From: Martensiomyces pterosporus
Lineage: Eukaryota; Kickxellomycota; Kickxellomycetes; Kickxellales; Kickxellaceae
Length of the DNA stretch: 64,000 nt
Assembly: GCA_025201845.1 (NCBI GenBank)
Contig: MU604020.1
Location: 1 to 64,000 of the forward strand
Direction: 5' to 3'
Shown here: positions 39,151-51,061 of the stretch, piece by piece
How the letters are laid out: each line of letters begins with the position of its first letter
Numbering within the stretch: the stretch's first letter is position 1
Made by a program: the position numbers and the translations under genes
The notes under the pieces: generated by a model
What the model was told of the DNA's origin: nothing
What the model saw: only the letters and a program-made list of their open reading frames with translations
Databases searched by the model: none

Positions 39151-41481
39151 GTTGATGCGCTTTTGAAGGGTGCTGGCGGGTGCTAGGACAGGACAGGATG
39201 GACACTGTGGACAGCAGGAAGAGTATATGCACAGCTGGGCAGGAAAATAAAGTAAAGGAGAATAAAATTACTATATGAAGCGCAATTCAGAAGAACGGAG
39301 GAGAAAAGTAAATAAAAGTGCAGCGCAGACGAGAGCTGTGAAGGGAAAGGCAGAAGGAGGTGGTTGGAAGAGGTTGTCCGGAGAGGATTTATATGAAGGG
39401 GGCACGGGGCCAATGGCCAGGCCGGCAGCTTGTGCGATAGAGGAAAGATAAAGCAGGTGGGAGATTCGATAACCGAGTAGAAAGCAGACAGGGCAGCGGA
39501 GGGCAGAAAAACGAGGGCGGAGGAGTCTGGGAGCTTGCTGGCTTGCTAGCAGGCGAGAATGAGGCAAAAAGAAAAAAAAGAGGCTGCGCCGTCAATTTCA
39601 TGCAAGCAGCAGCAGCAGCGCATAGAGTGGAGCGCGCCTCGCTCGCCGTGGCCGCACATGGCCACTCCCTGCTGCCTTTTCACAGTGCTCTGGGAAGAGA
39701 GCAGCTGCACGAGCAGGGTTGCAAGTGGGCATGAGCTCATGACTGGTGGAAGTTGCTATCCTTGCAGCCTCGCTGGGGGGGCGTGCGAGGGAGCAGAGGG
39801 AGCAGAGGGAACAGAGGGAACAGAGGGAACAGAGGGAGCACCTTGTAGGAGGCGGCAGGCAGCCATGGCGGCCATGCGGGGATGGGATGCTCAATTTCTG
39901 CGTGTGGCCTGCAACGGAGACAAAGCAAAGGCCCTTGTGCTCGCTGTATGGCTTTGCGCCGCTGCCTCCCCTGCTGCTCATGCGAGGGCGGTGATCCCTC
40001 GTCGCGTCCATTGAACCGATCCATCCCGTCCATCCAAGGCGAAAATAGATCCTTTGGCCGCAAAAGCGTTGGGTAAAACAAAAGCGACACTGCCCATCGC
40101 ATCCATGGCCTCTGTTGCACCGTCCCGGCAAAAAAAACCACTCAACAGAATTGCAGCCCCACCGCGAGCACACTGAAACCGGTTCCTGCGCCCTGTTTGC
40201 TGTCACAGAGCCAGCCGAGACAAGCCAGCATTGCCACATCTTCACCTCGCACCTCTGATTTGCGCTGCTGGCCGACAGCGCTGCCTTTGATTTCCTGGTC
40301 TTGGCAGCACGTTTTTTCTACGCTGCCCTTCTCAGGCTCCTCGTAAGCAAACAGTGATGTGCGGACACATGGCTGTGTGCTGCGCGAGTCTGGAAAATCG
40401 AGGTCCCGGCAACCGTGCCTTGTGTTCCACCACAGCCTCCGACGCCAGCTCCTGCCCAAGCCGATGCCAGCCCCGCCTGTTCGATCACAGATCAAGGCCC
40501 GCCTTGACGGCTGGACTGTGCTTTGGATGGAGCCCTGCCGCCACATACACACATGCGCTTGCAGGCATCCGCCAAGCTGGCCGTCTTCACTCTCACTTTG
40601 CGCATGCGCATTCACACCGAGATATCACCCGCAATCCTGCCACTTTCATCGGCCGCCTGGGCCCCTGGCAAACCCGCGCAAGTGTCTTTCCGCTACTCGG
40701 ATCCTCTGGGTAAATCTCTCGAAATTGGCCTGGTGTGCGGAAATCCTGGCAATGCCCGCCTGGTCTGCATTCATTCATCCCGCCGCCCCAACCACTGCCC
40801 GCCTAAACTCTGCCAGTGCTAACGTCTTGGCATCCATCCCTGGGCGCAAATACCCCGTACGCCTGCGGTTCCCCGACTCCGCCAGTGACTGCAGGCACTC
40901 GCAGGCACTCGCGATCAGCAGCAAGATCCCTGGTAGCCCTGTGCCAGAGCGTGCGGCAACCACCAGCAGCGTTGCTGCCACTGCCGCCAAGGATACCAGT
41001 GATAGCGCCAGTGTTCGTGCTGGTTCTGGCATCAGCAACCCCACATCAACGCATGCAGCTCATTATGCATTCTGAATCCCACATGCCCAGCAATAGCAGG
41101 AGCCGCCATCGCCATGCTCTGCAGCTACTTCAATGGCACTACCCCTGACTGGTTGAGCACACATTGGCAGCAAAAAAACAGGTACAGAGCCCGAATCCCA
41201 GCCACTAGCCACACACGCAGCGCGGCTGATGTCCTCTCTTGCACAAGCCACTGCGACTGCAGTGTGGGAAAGAGCTCGCAGCGGGGGAAGTGCTGGCGTT
41301 TCCTAGCATATAGAGCTGACATTATAGAAAAGGGATAGAACGATAGAGTGTAATAAAATATAGAAAGGGGCTGGAAAGGCCGCCAACCTCGGCGAGTAGC
41401 TCAGCTGCTCGGACCAAGGAAAAGGCGTGTGTACAGCACAATTAAAGAACAAATGATACCATTTTGAAAGCAGGGAGGGCG
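39151..41481. other. gene-poor spacer, 3' of RhoGEF gene
   Basis: About 2.3 kb. Contains a 9-base tandem repeat (39791-39840) and the purine-rich strand of several C/T tracts. ORFs of 150-240 codons here have no recognisable domain and a repeat-driven composition, so no gene is called. Confidence 0.5.
39791..39840. repeat. 9-bp tandem repeat (GAGCAGAGG/GAACAGAGG)
   Basis: Five full units plus a partial one, alternating between two variants. It lies in the gene-poor spacer. Confidence 0.85.
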
Positions 41482-43737
41482 TTAGAAGCGCCGGCCCATG
41501 GCCGACGGCTTCCTTCCCTGCAGAATCTTGTTCCTGGCCTCAGGCGAGATAACCGACTTGACGTTGCTAATCTGAATGCCCGAGCTGATGGCCTCGCACA
41601 CCACCTTGTAGCAGTTATCCGCCGTCCTCATGATGGCGCCCACCCACTCAACGGCGTCATCCGACGTGTCCGCCCTAAGCTGCAGAACCTCGCCGCTCTT
41701 CAAGTTGACCAGCTCGAACTGGTCCTTATTAGGCTCGCGAGCAAGCAAGTCGTACGCCTGGATGGGCAGCCTATACGGCTCGTACGACCATCTATCGCCA
41801 TGGCGCTCGGAGACCGTGATCATCATAAAGTCGTTGAACAATATCGCATACAGGTGCTTTCCGGACGACGCCTTGCGCAGCGGCCCCTTGCGCACAAATC
41901 TGCGCTGACCGACAAGCTTTGTGTACGTGTCCAGGTTCAGCTGCACGCCGCCCAGAAGCTGCTGCCAGTTGAACGTGGTCTGAAGCTCGCCCAGCTGCCT
42001 CTTGTTAGTGAGCTCGCCCGACTTGCGATCAACCTCGGTGGCCACGCTGCCCGCAATGCTCAGCGCCAGCGCAACATCTTCGTGGTCAGGGTGGTCCTCG
42101 GGCGTATACTTCAGCAGTGCCTCCAGAAGCAGCGGATATCTCATAACACGCTGCACGGGGGCAAGCAGGAACGACTCCAGACGCAAGCGGCGCACCCGGG
42201 GGTCCTTCTCTGCCCGCTCCAGCGTTTGAAGCAGCTTCTGGTGCGCCTCCTTGGTCGCTCCATTGCGCAGGTTGAGTCTGGACGAGCTCTCGCGCACAAG
42301 CTTCAGGTACTCCACGGCCTTCTCGTGGTTGGCCGAGTACTGCGCATAGTGCTCCGAGAAATCCTTGAGGTAGTTGGACATGATGTCGCCAATGCCCACG
42401 TTCCTAAAGTACCCCAGCACCTGGTCCTCCGTCCACTTGGTCGCATCGTTCTCGTCCTCCTCCGACATGCTCTCCATACTGCGCACGCTGCCGTGGCGCT
42501 CGCCCACACCCGCCGACTTGGCTCCCCCAGGCGTAGTAGTCAAGTACCTATGGCCGCCAGCCTCTCCGCTCGATCCACCCGAATGGCTGGTGGCAACAGA
42601 CTGGTCGTCGCCGTTCGATACCACCGAGGCGCGGTCGTCGTGCCGCGATCCTTGTTTGTTCAGCGACAAGTTGTCCATGGCCTCCACGGTCTCATTATAC
42701 GATTGCGCCGAGTTGCGCTGGCTCGAGTACCTGCGCTCACTGGTGCCTGCACTGCTCAAGCGCCGGGAAATCGACACCGAGTTAGTAGCCGCCACGGGCG
42801 ACGCAGGCGATCTCAGCGAGCTGCCGTGCAGCACAGACCTCGGATGGCCCGATGTGTATGAAGAGTTAGACGAGCGCACAACGTTCGACCTCTTCTTCTT
42901 TTTGCGGTTGGCCTTCTCGGGATCCACAAACACAGCCAGCGGACCCAATCTAGCGACCATGTCGAGGTACATCTTGCTGTTCATCTCCGTAACCTTGACC
43001 AAATCGCCAAATATAACATCGACGATCTTGCGGTTGCCCAGGTACTGCACGGGGAACAGGAAGAGCTCCACAACCAGCCTGAGGTCATTCGTGTACGTGC
43101 GCTCGGTATCGACCAGCTCGAACAGGGCTGCCTTTCTCTTGATCTCCCTTTCCTTCTCCTTCTTGCTGATCTGCTTCTCGGCCTCGGCGATCTCCGTCCT
43201 GCTATCGCTGCGCTGATGCGTAGATGAGCTCGATGGCCTGGACGTCAACGCCGATGCATCCTCCAAGTTATTGCAGTTGGCAGACGCCTGCGTATCGACC
43301 GTAAGCGGCGCAGGGGGCGAGGCTTTTTCGTTCCCTGCACTGGCAATTTCCTTGCCCTTCTTTCCGACCAGGCTACTATTCCTGCTGCTGGTGTTGCTGG
43401 GGCCCTTGGCCGAGTCGTCGCGTGCGGGGCTAATCTTCGTGGCATGGTGCTTACTGGGCACAGCCTGGTATTCGCTGTATATTGTGCCAAGCCGAGCCCT
43501 GTCGCTGTCCTCAACCTGCATGTGCAAACACCCCACATCAATTTGTTTGCGCGAGTAAGAAAAGAGCGACCGAGTGCGGGGCGGGGGGATCAGGACGTCG
43601 TTGTTTTTGCAGGGTTTCGATTGTGGTTGTGCCATTGTTGGTGGCGCCGTGGCATCCGTTGGCGGTGGTTGGTGGTGGTGTTGGTGGTGTTTGTTGGATG
43701 TCCGTCGGTCACCGCGAGGCGAAAACAGCGACAGCAT
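41482..43737 (-). CDS. Rho guanine-nucleotide exchange factor (DH-PH)
   Basis: 751 residues. A polar N-terminus (1-185) leads to a charged helix (KKEKEREIKRKAA) and the DH domain. DH conserved region 1 (ALFELVDTERTYTNDLRLVV, ~204-223) is visible. Conserved region 3 (LRLESFLLAPVQRVMRYPLLLEALLKYTP, ~518-546) is complete. Between them a Ser/Arg-rich insertion of ~160 residues (about 275-435) interrupts the fold. A PH domain follows at about 595-705 (FVRKGPLRKASSGKHLYAILFNDFMMITV ... AVEWVGAIMRTA). The protein should activate a Rho-family GTPase in polarity or cell-wall signalling; which one is not clear. The start at 43737 is the first ATG of the frame, and an upstream exon cannot be excluded. 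Confidence 0.88.
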   Translation of the reverse strand: MLSLFSPRGDRRTSNKHHQHHHQPPPTDATAPPTMAQPQSKPCKNNDVLIPPPRTRSLFSYSRKQIDVGCLHMQVEDSDRARLGTIYSEYQAVPSKHHATKISPARDDSAKGPSNTSSRNSSLVGKKGKEIASAGNEKASPPAPLTVDTQASANCNNLEDASALTSRPSSSSTHQRSDSRTEIAEAEKQISKKEKEREIKRKAALFELVDTERTYTNDLRLVVELFLFPVQYLGNRKIVDVIFGDLVKVTEMNSKMYLDMVARLGPLAVFVDPEKANRKKKKRSNVVRSSNSSYTSGHPRSVLHGSSLRSPASPVAATNSVSISRRLSSAGTSERRYSSQRNSAQSYNETVEAMDNLSLNKQGSRHDDRASVVSNGDDQSVATSHSGGSSGEAGGHRYLTTTPGGAKSAGVGERHGSVRSMESMSEEDENDATKWTEDQVLGYFRNVGIGDIMSNYLKDFSEHYAQYSANHEKAVEYLKLVRESSSRLNLRNGATKEAHQKLLQTLERAEKDPRVRRLRLESFLLAPVQRVMRYPLLLEALLKYTPEDHPDHEDVALALSIAGSVATEVDRKSGELTNKRQLGELQTTFNWQQLLGGVQLNLDTYTKLVGQRRFVRKGPLRKASSGKHLYAILFNDFMMITVSERHGDRWSYEPYRLPIQAYDLLAREPNKDQFELVNLKSGEVLQLRADTSDDAVEWVGAIMRTADNCYKVVCEAISSGIQISNVKSVISPEARNKILQGRKPSAMGRRF

Positions 43738-45292
43738 TTTTGAGGTTTATTGCCGAATTGTGCGGTTCGTGGTGAATCGCCAATGTGTTGAGTGAGTACG
43801 AGGTGGTTGTTGGTAGGTGATCCGGTCGAGTCAGAGGTGTTTCGAGTGCCAAGCCGTTCGGGTTCCGTAAGAAAGGGGTTGTTTGTGGTGAGAGAGTGTG
43901 TTGAAGAGACAAATGATAAACGGAGGGGGTTCAATGGGTTAGTATAAAGGATCGAGAGAAGGAGGTGTGTACAGAGATGTGAGGGAATATACAGGTGGAG
44001 CATTAAGAGGAAAGGATAGTGCCCCAGACCCACCGAGAATCAAGCCAAAATATGCCGAGTAGCCCAGGAACAGAAGCTAGAGCCGTGGAATGCAAACGCA
44101 CTGGTCTAGTAGTGAGGGGGGCCGCTCCAGGAGAACAAATAAATTGCTGTTTGATGCGTTTGCCCTGGATTGCGCGCGTATGAAAGCGAACGTGCGAGGA
44201 AAGTAAGGGCTAATGAGCGAGGCTAGCAATAGTAACACGCAATAGACGGCATCGATTTTGCAATCGACACAAAAGTAGCAAGCGCAGGCAGGTCGAGAAA
44301 AAGCGAAACAAGGAGTTGATGAGCAAAAGACTAGAGGTGCACGGAGAAACAAGGGCTGTGTGATAGACCCTCCCCTCGAGTTTCTCACCCCGCAACCCGC
44401 CCTAGTGCTTTTTATCTCAGCCCTTTCCGTTGTCTGACTCGACAGGGAATACAGCGCTGCCGCTGCGGGTGGCGGTAGTGTGTGGCATAGCACACAGCTG
44501 CCCGAGCGTGGCACAGCATTCCACAAAGCCGCCTCGCCTCACGCCCCGGCTGACAAAAATAGGGCGGCCGGAGTGCGCGATTATTATTGTACGTGAGCGG
44601 AGGGGAATAGGCCACCAGCCAGCGTATAAGGACAATGGAAAAGGAGGCACTGCTGCACCTAAATATGGGCCCTTGGTCTTTAAATAACCGCACCGCGCCA
44701 GTGTGTGGAACTCTGGGATCGCGTGAGATACCCTCTTTGCCTAGCTGAAAGAGAGAGCGGCGTGCTAGAGGGAAGGCGGGTGGTTGTGTTTGTGGGGCTG
44801 GGCTTGCCAGGGGACAGCAGCACAGCAGTGTTTGGCAGTGGTGTGGGTCAGAGACTAGGGATTCCAGTGGGCTGCAGTGCTCGCTGCTAGGCCCAGCAGC
44901 AGCAGAGGAGTGCACATGTTTGTCTGAATCTTCAGTCAAGCGGAGAAACAGATGAAAGGGGGTTTGGAGTCCATGCGGGCAGGGCCATGTGCGGTGGGCA
45001 GCTACTTGTCTTGCCAAACGACAGGGCACTGACAAAGAAGCAGCACCGCTTTGCTTCTCCGCTTTGCTTCTCCGCTTTTAAGCTCAAGCAGAGAGAACAC
45101 TGCTCACAAGCCTGCATGCACAAGCCGCACCACTTTTCATCAGCTTCAGATGACGGCTGGCGTGTTCTAAAAATAAACGCAGCCCCGTGGTTTTAAAATC
45201 TTGAGCCCGTAGCGATTTACGGCAGTTTATACTGGGAGCAGCACGACGCACGCCAAATATAGCAACGAGTTTTGGCGGGCAGGAGGAAAAAG
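43738..45292. other. spacer, RhoGEF 5' region
   Basis: About 1.55 kb between the RhoGEF start and the end of the next gene. Low-complexity GT/GA-rich patches near 43620-43700 and 43900-43990. No credible gene. Confidence 0.5.
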
Positions 45293-48200
45293 CTACGCCA
45301 TTGCGTCATGGCTGCACCAAAGGTTGCTTGTTTTCCGCACATGCAGCGCGAAAAACAGGCGCCCGCAACCGGATGTAGTTATTCGCTGTCGAAAAACACA
45401 GGCAGCAAGGCGATGTAGATTGAACAAAGAGAGGGGTGGGAGGGGGGTGGAAATCCATGGGAGAGCAAAGCTTTGCTTGGTGGCTACTTACCGATTGACT
45501 GCCTGGACGCGATGGGTGGCTCAGGGCATCGCTGGAGGCTGCTGCTGCTGTCGACGATTGATCTGGCAGGTTGTGCGCGCCAAGGGCGCTGGTGATCGCC
45601 GCAACCGCTGCTGCTGCCGGAGACAGCGCCGGAGTGGCAACTTCAGCGGCAGGGGCAGCAGAGGTAGCAAGAGGCGGCGGCGGCAGTGCTGTCGCCGGTG
45701 CAACAGACGCTGTCGAGGTAGGGCGCGACGACGTTCCGCTACTGCTAACAATCTTTGGCCGTGGCTTGTTCGGCAAGCTGGGCTGGCTGGCTGGCTGCGG
45801 GCTCATGGCGAGCCTTGGTGATTGAGCGCCGACACTGGCGCTGGTGCTGATGGCGGTGTGTGCTGATGGCGGATAGCCTGCGTGGCTGCCTCCTACGGAA
45901 TAGTTCAGGTCTGCGGAAGTGAGTGCCTGCGGTGTGGGCATGGCAAATGACGTTGGCGGTGGCTCCGTTGCTGCTGCCCGCGCGCCATGCTGCATGGGTG
46001 GGGAATCAAAGTTTGGTACTGGGAAGGTGTATGAGCTCGGACCCTCCAGGTTCCAGGGGAGCTGCGGGGCACTGGGCTCGACCAGCATGGGTGCCGATGG
46101 CTCGACCAGCTCAGCTGGCAAGCCTCCAGTATAGGGCGACGAGAAGTGTGCCGTAGTAGTCGGCGGTGCTGATAGCGTGGTGGTTGCTGCCAAGGGCGGT
46201 GCCGAGGTGCACCCCTGGGCGCTGGTGTTGCTGGCATAAGGGTACGGCTGGGTGTATGCAGAGCCATATGTTGCAGTTGCAGCCATCGGCGTGTAGGCTG
46301 ACGAGTACCTCGACCGGCTGTCAGCTCCTCCAGCCCCTGTCGCCGTCCCTGTTGCAGCAGCAGTAGCTGCAGAAGTCGCCATGCTGTGCTCCTGTGCCCG
46401 CTCTGCGACTGTATACATGTCTGAGTGTGGCGGTGCCGACGCTACGGCGGGTGTCCCTGTCTCTGCTTCTGGCGCTGCACTAGCTGGCAGTGGCGCGATG
46501 GTGCTCAGACCGCCCGGGTGCGTGGTAATAGCAGCTGGGGCGCTAATGATGTGCAGCGCGTTGCTATATCTGTTCTCGGTAGCCGACGTGGTCGACACGA
46601 TACTGGCTCTCTGGCTGTTTGACGAGCTGCTTGTGGGCGTGCGTGAAAGAGCAAGCGAGCCTTCTGGCTGCGAGAGTGACGAATTGTGTGGTGAATTGGG
46701 AGTGGCTAGCTGTGCAAATGCCTGCGAAGGAGGAAGAGCAGTGACAGTTCGCACTACCTTGCCCTTCGACCTCGTGCTTTTGCCAGGCAGGATGGAATTG
46801 GGGCGGTAGAAGCTGGTCTCGCTAGCAGCCTCGGGGGATTTCTGTGCGGAGGCATCTGCGCCCGACAACAGGCCCTTTGCAGGCTTTCCCGCTGGCTGAT
46901 AGCGGTAGCTGTTGAATGTGATTGGCCTGCCAGGGTTGCTGGGAGGGATGGGGTCGGGCTTGGCAACGCTGTTGTTTGTTGGCAGAAGCTCGTCTGTTCG
47001 CCGTAGCCAGTCCTCCAGCGAGGTTGGCAGCGTGCCTGAGGTGCCTGCGACGGGCTGTACGGTCGACGCCTTGTAGATGTTCAGAGGCGCTCTGGCATCA
47101 GCTGCTTGGTACATGTCGGTGGCCGAGGCAGACGAGGCAATGTGTGTTGGCTGGGCAAGCAGCTCTGAGGGCGCCATGGCTGAGCCAAACAGCGACTTGG
47201 CTGAGGGCTTCTCAAGCGCCGCTGCAATAGCTGCGCGCGACCCAAGCTTGTCATCCATGAATTCCTTTGGAATCTTGGGCCTTTCCTTGGTGGGCAGCGG
47301 TGGCGGAGGCCTGCCCAGGCTACTGCTCGTCGACGCACGGCCCAAGCTCTGGGTTGCAGCAGTAGATGCCGATGCATCGGCTACCGACTTTGCAAGGGTT
47401 CGGGCCTCCGCTACTGCCAGAGTCCGGGCCACACGGTCAGGAATCGGCGGCGGCTTACGGGTCGCCCCGTTTGGCAGCACTGGCAGAGCCTTTGGCGACC
47501 GCATCTTTGTTGGTAGCGCTGCTGCTGCCATCACTGCATTCTCGGCTAGCTGAGCGAGCCCTGGGATTTCAGCACTCTGCGGCTTGCTCGACGATGCGCC
47601 AGCCGATCTTGTGGTGTTCAGTGAGTTGTGCTTTGTGGCAGGCACATATGGCAGAGGCTTGTTGACTGCAGCCAGGCTGCGGGCGCGTCTGGCTGGGTCC
47701 TGTTCAGAGTCGCACCTGGGGGGCGCGCTTTGCGGCTGCTGCTGTGTGGCAGCTGGCGCCCCTTCATCCTTGGCTGTGCTCCAGTACGAAGCAGGCACCA
47801 TCTTGCCCAGTCGCGTGTCTTCAGCAATGCTCGAGCGAGCGCTTCCTTCTGCTGAATCCACCACGGAGGCAGCATCTTGCGACGCTACCGACAACCTGTT
47901 GCCCCGGCTACGCATCGAGCCGCGCGCAGATTTGTCCTTGGACATCAGCCGGTGGCTGCGTCTCAGCGTTGACCTAGCATCGCCGTCATCACCAGCCGTT
48001 GGGGCTGATGTCTGCGTGTGCTCGCCGCCTGCTTGGACACCTGACTCTAAATTTCTGGCACTATGAAGCGCATGCTCAGCCGACTGGCCAACTGATTCTT
48101 CCACACCAGCAGCAGTAGTAATAGCAGGTGCAACAGTTGCGGCATTCGTCTGGGAACTGGCCGATGTAGGGTCAGAGACATTGTTTCTCGGCTCATTCTC

Positions 48201-49460
48201 CTCAACCTTGACGGGCTGCCTATTGATGTCGGCAATGTTGACGATTTTGAAGCTGCGCCTTTGTCCGATTTGCGCGATATACTTGCTGTCGCTATCGCTA
48301 TCACTAGCGCTTGAATCGCAGTTGCTTGGCAAGTCGCTGCTGGCGTGCCCGCCATCGCCTGGGGAATCGTCGCCGTAATAGTCAAGTATATCGGTGTAAT
48401 CCTCGAAAACATCGTCTCCGTGCAGACTCTCCCTGCGCTCGCTCTCCACTGCAGCAGCAGTAGCAGCATCTACTGCGCTGGGCAATTGTTCGGGCTGCTT
48501 GGCAGCATTGGCAGATAGAGATCCGCCCTCCACGCCCGCATCTCCCTTATCTGCTGCTGTGCCAAGACTCTGGTCTTCATTCCCGCCATCGCCATCGATA
48601 TTCTGCAGAAGCGCAGGCTTGTACTCGCTGCGTTCAGCAATTAGCGCCCTGCTCTGCAGCCTCCATGTGGAGCTGCGGTTGATACCTGGAACCAGGCAAT
48701 CGTCGGATGTCGGCGACTCAAGCTCCAAAATATTATCAATATTGCCAGCCACCTTGCCGCCAACCGCACGTCCGTCATTTGACTGCAATCCAGCTGTGTC
48801 GACCGCGACACCACTCTGCACCGCCGCTTCCTCGCCAGCAACAGCGCTATCATCGTCCTCTGACTTGAGGCTGTCAAGTGGGAGGTACTCTGCGCTTCCC
48901 GAGGGCAGAGCAGCCAGGTGCGTCTCATCAATCTGATCAAATGGGTCGTCGGCCTGCGCGTACAGCAGCTCCCTCTTCGCTCCCGATGCATCGGACGTGG
49001 CGTGGATATTATCCTGTCTGAGCACAGGGTCGCCAATGCCGATGCCATCGTCAATATCCTCACTAGCTCTAAGCGATGCAGCCTGATGGCTTCCCAGCAA
49101 GAGCAGGTCGCCCACACGGTCGTCGTCATCGTTGTGAAGGTCAAAGAACCCGTCCAGGGTGGCGTCCAGGTCGTGGTTGACCTTCGGCGGCCCCCTGTTG
49201 CGGTCAAACTTGGTTTGTCTGCGACCCAGGATAGAGGTGAGCCGCTCGACACGGCGGATTTCCTGCTCCAGCGCCTCCTGGTCGGCCTTTGGGTCCTTGG
49301 CTTCCTTCATCAGCGTCTTTCGGCGCTGCAGCGTGGTCTGAGGTCGCAGCTGTGTTTTGCTGCGACCCACACGCATGGACTGGATATAGTCGTCAACGTC
49401 GACGTCAGCCTCGCTGTCGTAGTCCGACACGCCTGCTGGTGTCTCTGGGTCGTCGTGCAT
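45293..49460 (-). CDS. large disordered orphan protein, two exons
   Basis: Exon 1 is 45492-49460 (1323 codons). A consensus donor TCG|GTAAGT at 45491 is followed by an acceptor TTTTTCGACAG at 45386. The 31-codon last exon (45293-45385) ends GCGRLFFALHVRK...AMA, giving about 1353 residues. Without splicing the frame ends at 45306. The N-terminal ~120 residues are the best-conserved-looking part: an acidic start, RPQTTLQRRKTLMKEAKD, a charged helix EALEQEIRRVERLTSILGRRQTKFDRN, and DLDATLDGFFDLHNDDDD. The remainder is Ser/Ala/Pro-rich and disordered, with proline motifs such as RPPPPLPTKERPKIP that could bind SH3 domains. I recognise no enzyme domain. A scaffold role in polarity or cytoskeleton is a guess. 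Confidence 0.6.
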
Positions 49461-51061
49461 TATTCAAAAGAAAGTGCTTGGCCTGATTAATTAGTTGTCT
49501 GTCCTTGCCAGCGAAATGACTGCGAGAATGGCGCGAATAGAAAGAAAAGCAGAATAGTGTGTAGAAGTGAGAAAATAAATAACAATGGAGCAGAGAAGTG
49601 GACGAAGTGTAGCAAGACCAGTGCGTCTGCCGCTGGCTACTATGTATATTTTTACACGTCCAATAGAACTTGGGGAGGTCTCAGGACACTGAGGTCGGCT
49701 GAGTAGAACCACTCTCCCAAGCAGCCTCTTATTCGCTTCTAGCGCTAGCTATGCTGAACCCCGCGCTTGGTGAAGTTCCGCCTCCAAAGCAGTAGCAGCA
49801 AGAGAGGAGGTAACACGAACCGGCGGTGTGGGTTAACAAAAAATAGGAACAAGTAGGCTACGAAGCTGCACTGTTCCTTGCTCGGTTGTCAGAGGCAGCA
49901 AGAACCAAGAATAGGAGCCAATAATTAGTGTGTAGAAGGGTGAAGGCAGAAAAGGTAAACAAGACATGCCTGGTATGCTGGACAGGTGTAAAGGCCGTTT
50001 TGATAACGCTGACATCCGCCTCTTCTGCAGCTACCCCGCCCGCCTCAGCTGCAGCGATGTTTTTTGCTTTCCACAAATGTCCACCCGCACAGAGATGTGC
50101 GGCACGGGTTTTGCTCGCAATATCTTTTTTGCATGTGCACATTAATGCCGCTTTTTCTTTCCTCAACTCCCCAGCGAAGACCAAGCAGTTTTTTCTTTTG
50201 TTCTGGTCATGGTGTCTGCCGTGTGGTGCCCAGGCAATGTGGTGCCCAGGCAATGTGGTGCTCAGAGAGCGCGAGTAGCCTTGAAAATGCACGCCAGTTG
50301 AGCTAGGGAGTGGGTGCACCTATTAATAGATCGCCAGCGAATCGCTCTCGCCTTGTGCACCAGGCTGATTCGCGCCATTAGCACTAAGCGTGCACTAAGA
50401 AAGGCTACATCTCTGCATGTATAGTGGGTTGCCAGATTCAGGGGCATTGTGTTTCGGCCCTGGTCAGTAGAAGGCATCCCTGTCTGGCTCAACAGCAGAG
50501 GGACTGTTGCCTCTACACGAAACCTGCAATCAAATGCAGCCGCGCCAAACAGGCAAGCAGTCTCCCCATCCCAAGCTTTCATTCCAGCTTGCCCTGCACC
50601 AGCCGCTGGGTGCGCTCTTGTTTCTTGTATCCCACCCGCAAACACCACCGCTTGGCGCAAGGGTGCAATCTCACCGAAGCAGTCGCACGTCTCTCCTCCA
50701 CACGAGGCCGCGAAATGAGTGCGACTTTCAGCGGCCAGGATCCCGAACAGACTCGGTTCGAGAGCCGCATTGACACACTGAGGCGCACTCTGCCGTCGAG
50801 CCGACTCCCGCAAGCGAAAAACTATCTTATCTAAAGCCGCGGTGGGTTTTGCTGGTATCTCGGCAGCAGCCAGATGCACTGGGAGAGAGGGCAAGCGGAC
50901 TACTGCTCGCCAGGCTGTCTGGCGATTTCAAATTTCAAATCTCTGCTTCCTTGCTATCTTTTTCTTCGTCTCAAATCCAACTAGTTCGCTTTCTCCTTTT
51001 GTTCGATTCGTTCGGCTTTTTAGTCTCTACTATCCGAAAAGGAAACTACAGTTCTAGGACG
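49461..51061. other. divergent spacer between orphan gene and MPP beta gene
   Basis: About 1.6 kb. Contains a 16-bp tandem repeat (50223-50265) and a 39-codon ORF at 50715-50834 (start MSATFSGQDPEQ). The ORF is too short to call. The 120 bases before the MPP start are pyrimidine-rich leader. Confidence 0.5.
50223..50265. repeat. 16-bp tandem repeat, 2.7 copies
   Basis: GTGGTGCCCAGGCAAT occurs twice exactly and then in part (GTGGTGCTCAG). Confidence 0.85.

Noticed and set aside
39791..39840. Possible CRISPR-like array
   Set aside because: Nine-base units without spacers, in a eukaryotic genome; a plain tandem repeat.
40359..41075. 238-codon ORF in the gene-poor island
   Set aside because: Low-credibility composition and no known domain; other frames are equally open here.
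41397..41420. tRNA-like box A (TAGCTCAGCTG)
   Set aside because: No box B (GGTTCGAnTCC-type) and no acceptor stem pairing downstream.
44412..45035. 207-codon minus ORF between RhoGEF and the orphan gene
   Set aside because: No domain and His/Cys/Arg-rich; spacer-like.
50715..50834. 39-residue ORF starting MSATFSGQDPEQ
   Set aside because: Balanced composition, but too short and with no recognisable motif; could be a leader or chance ORF.
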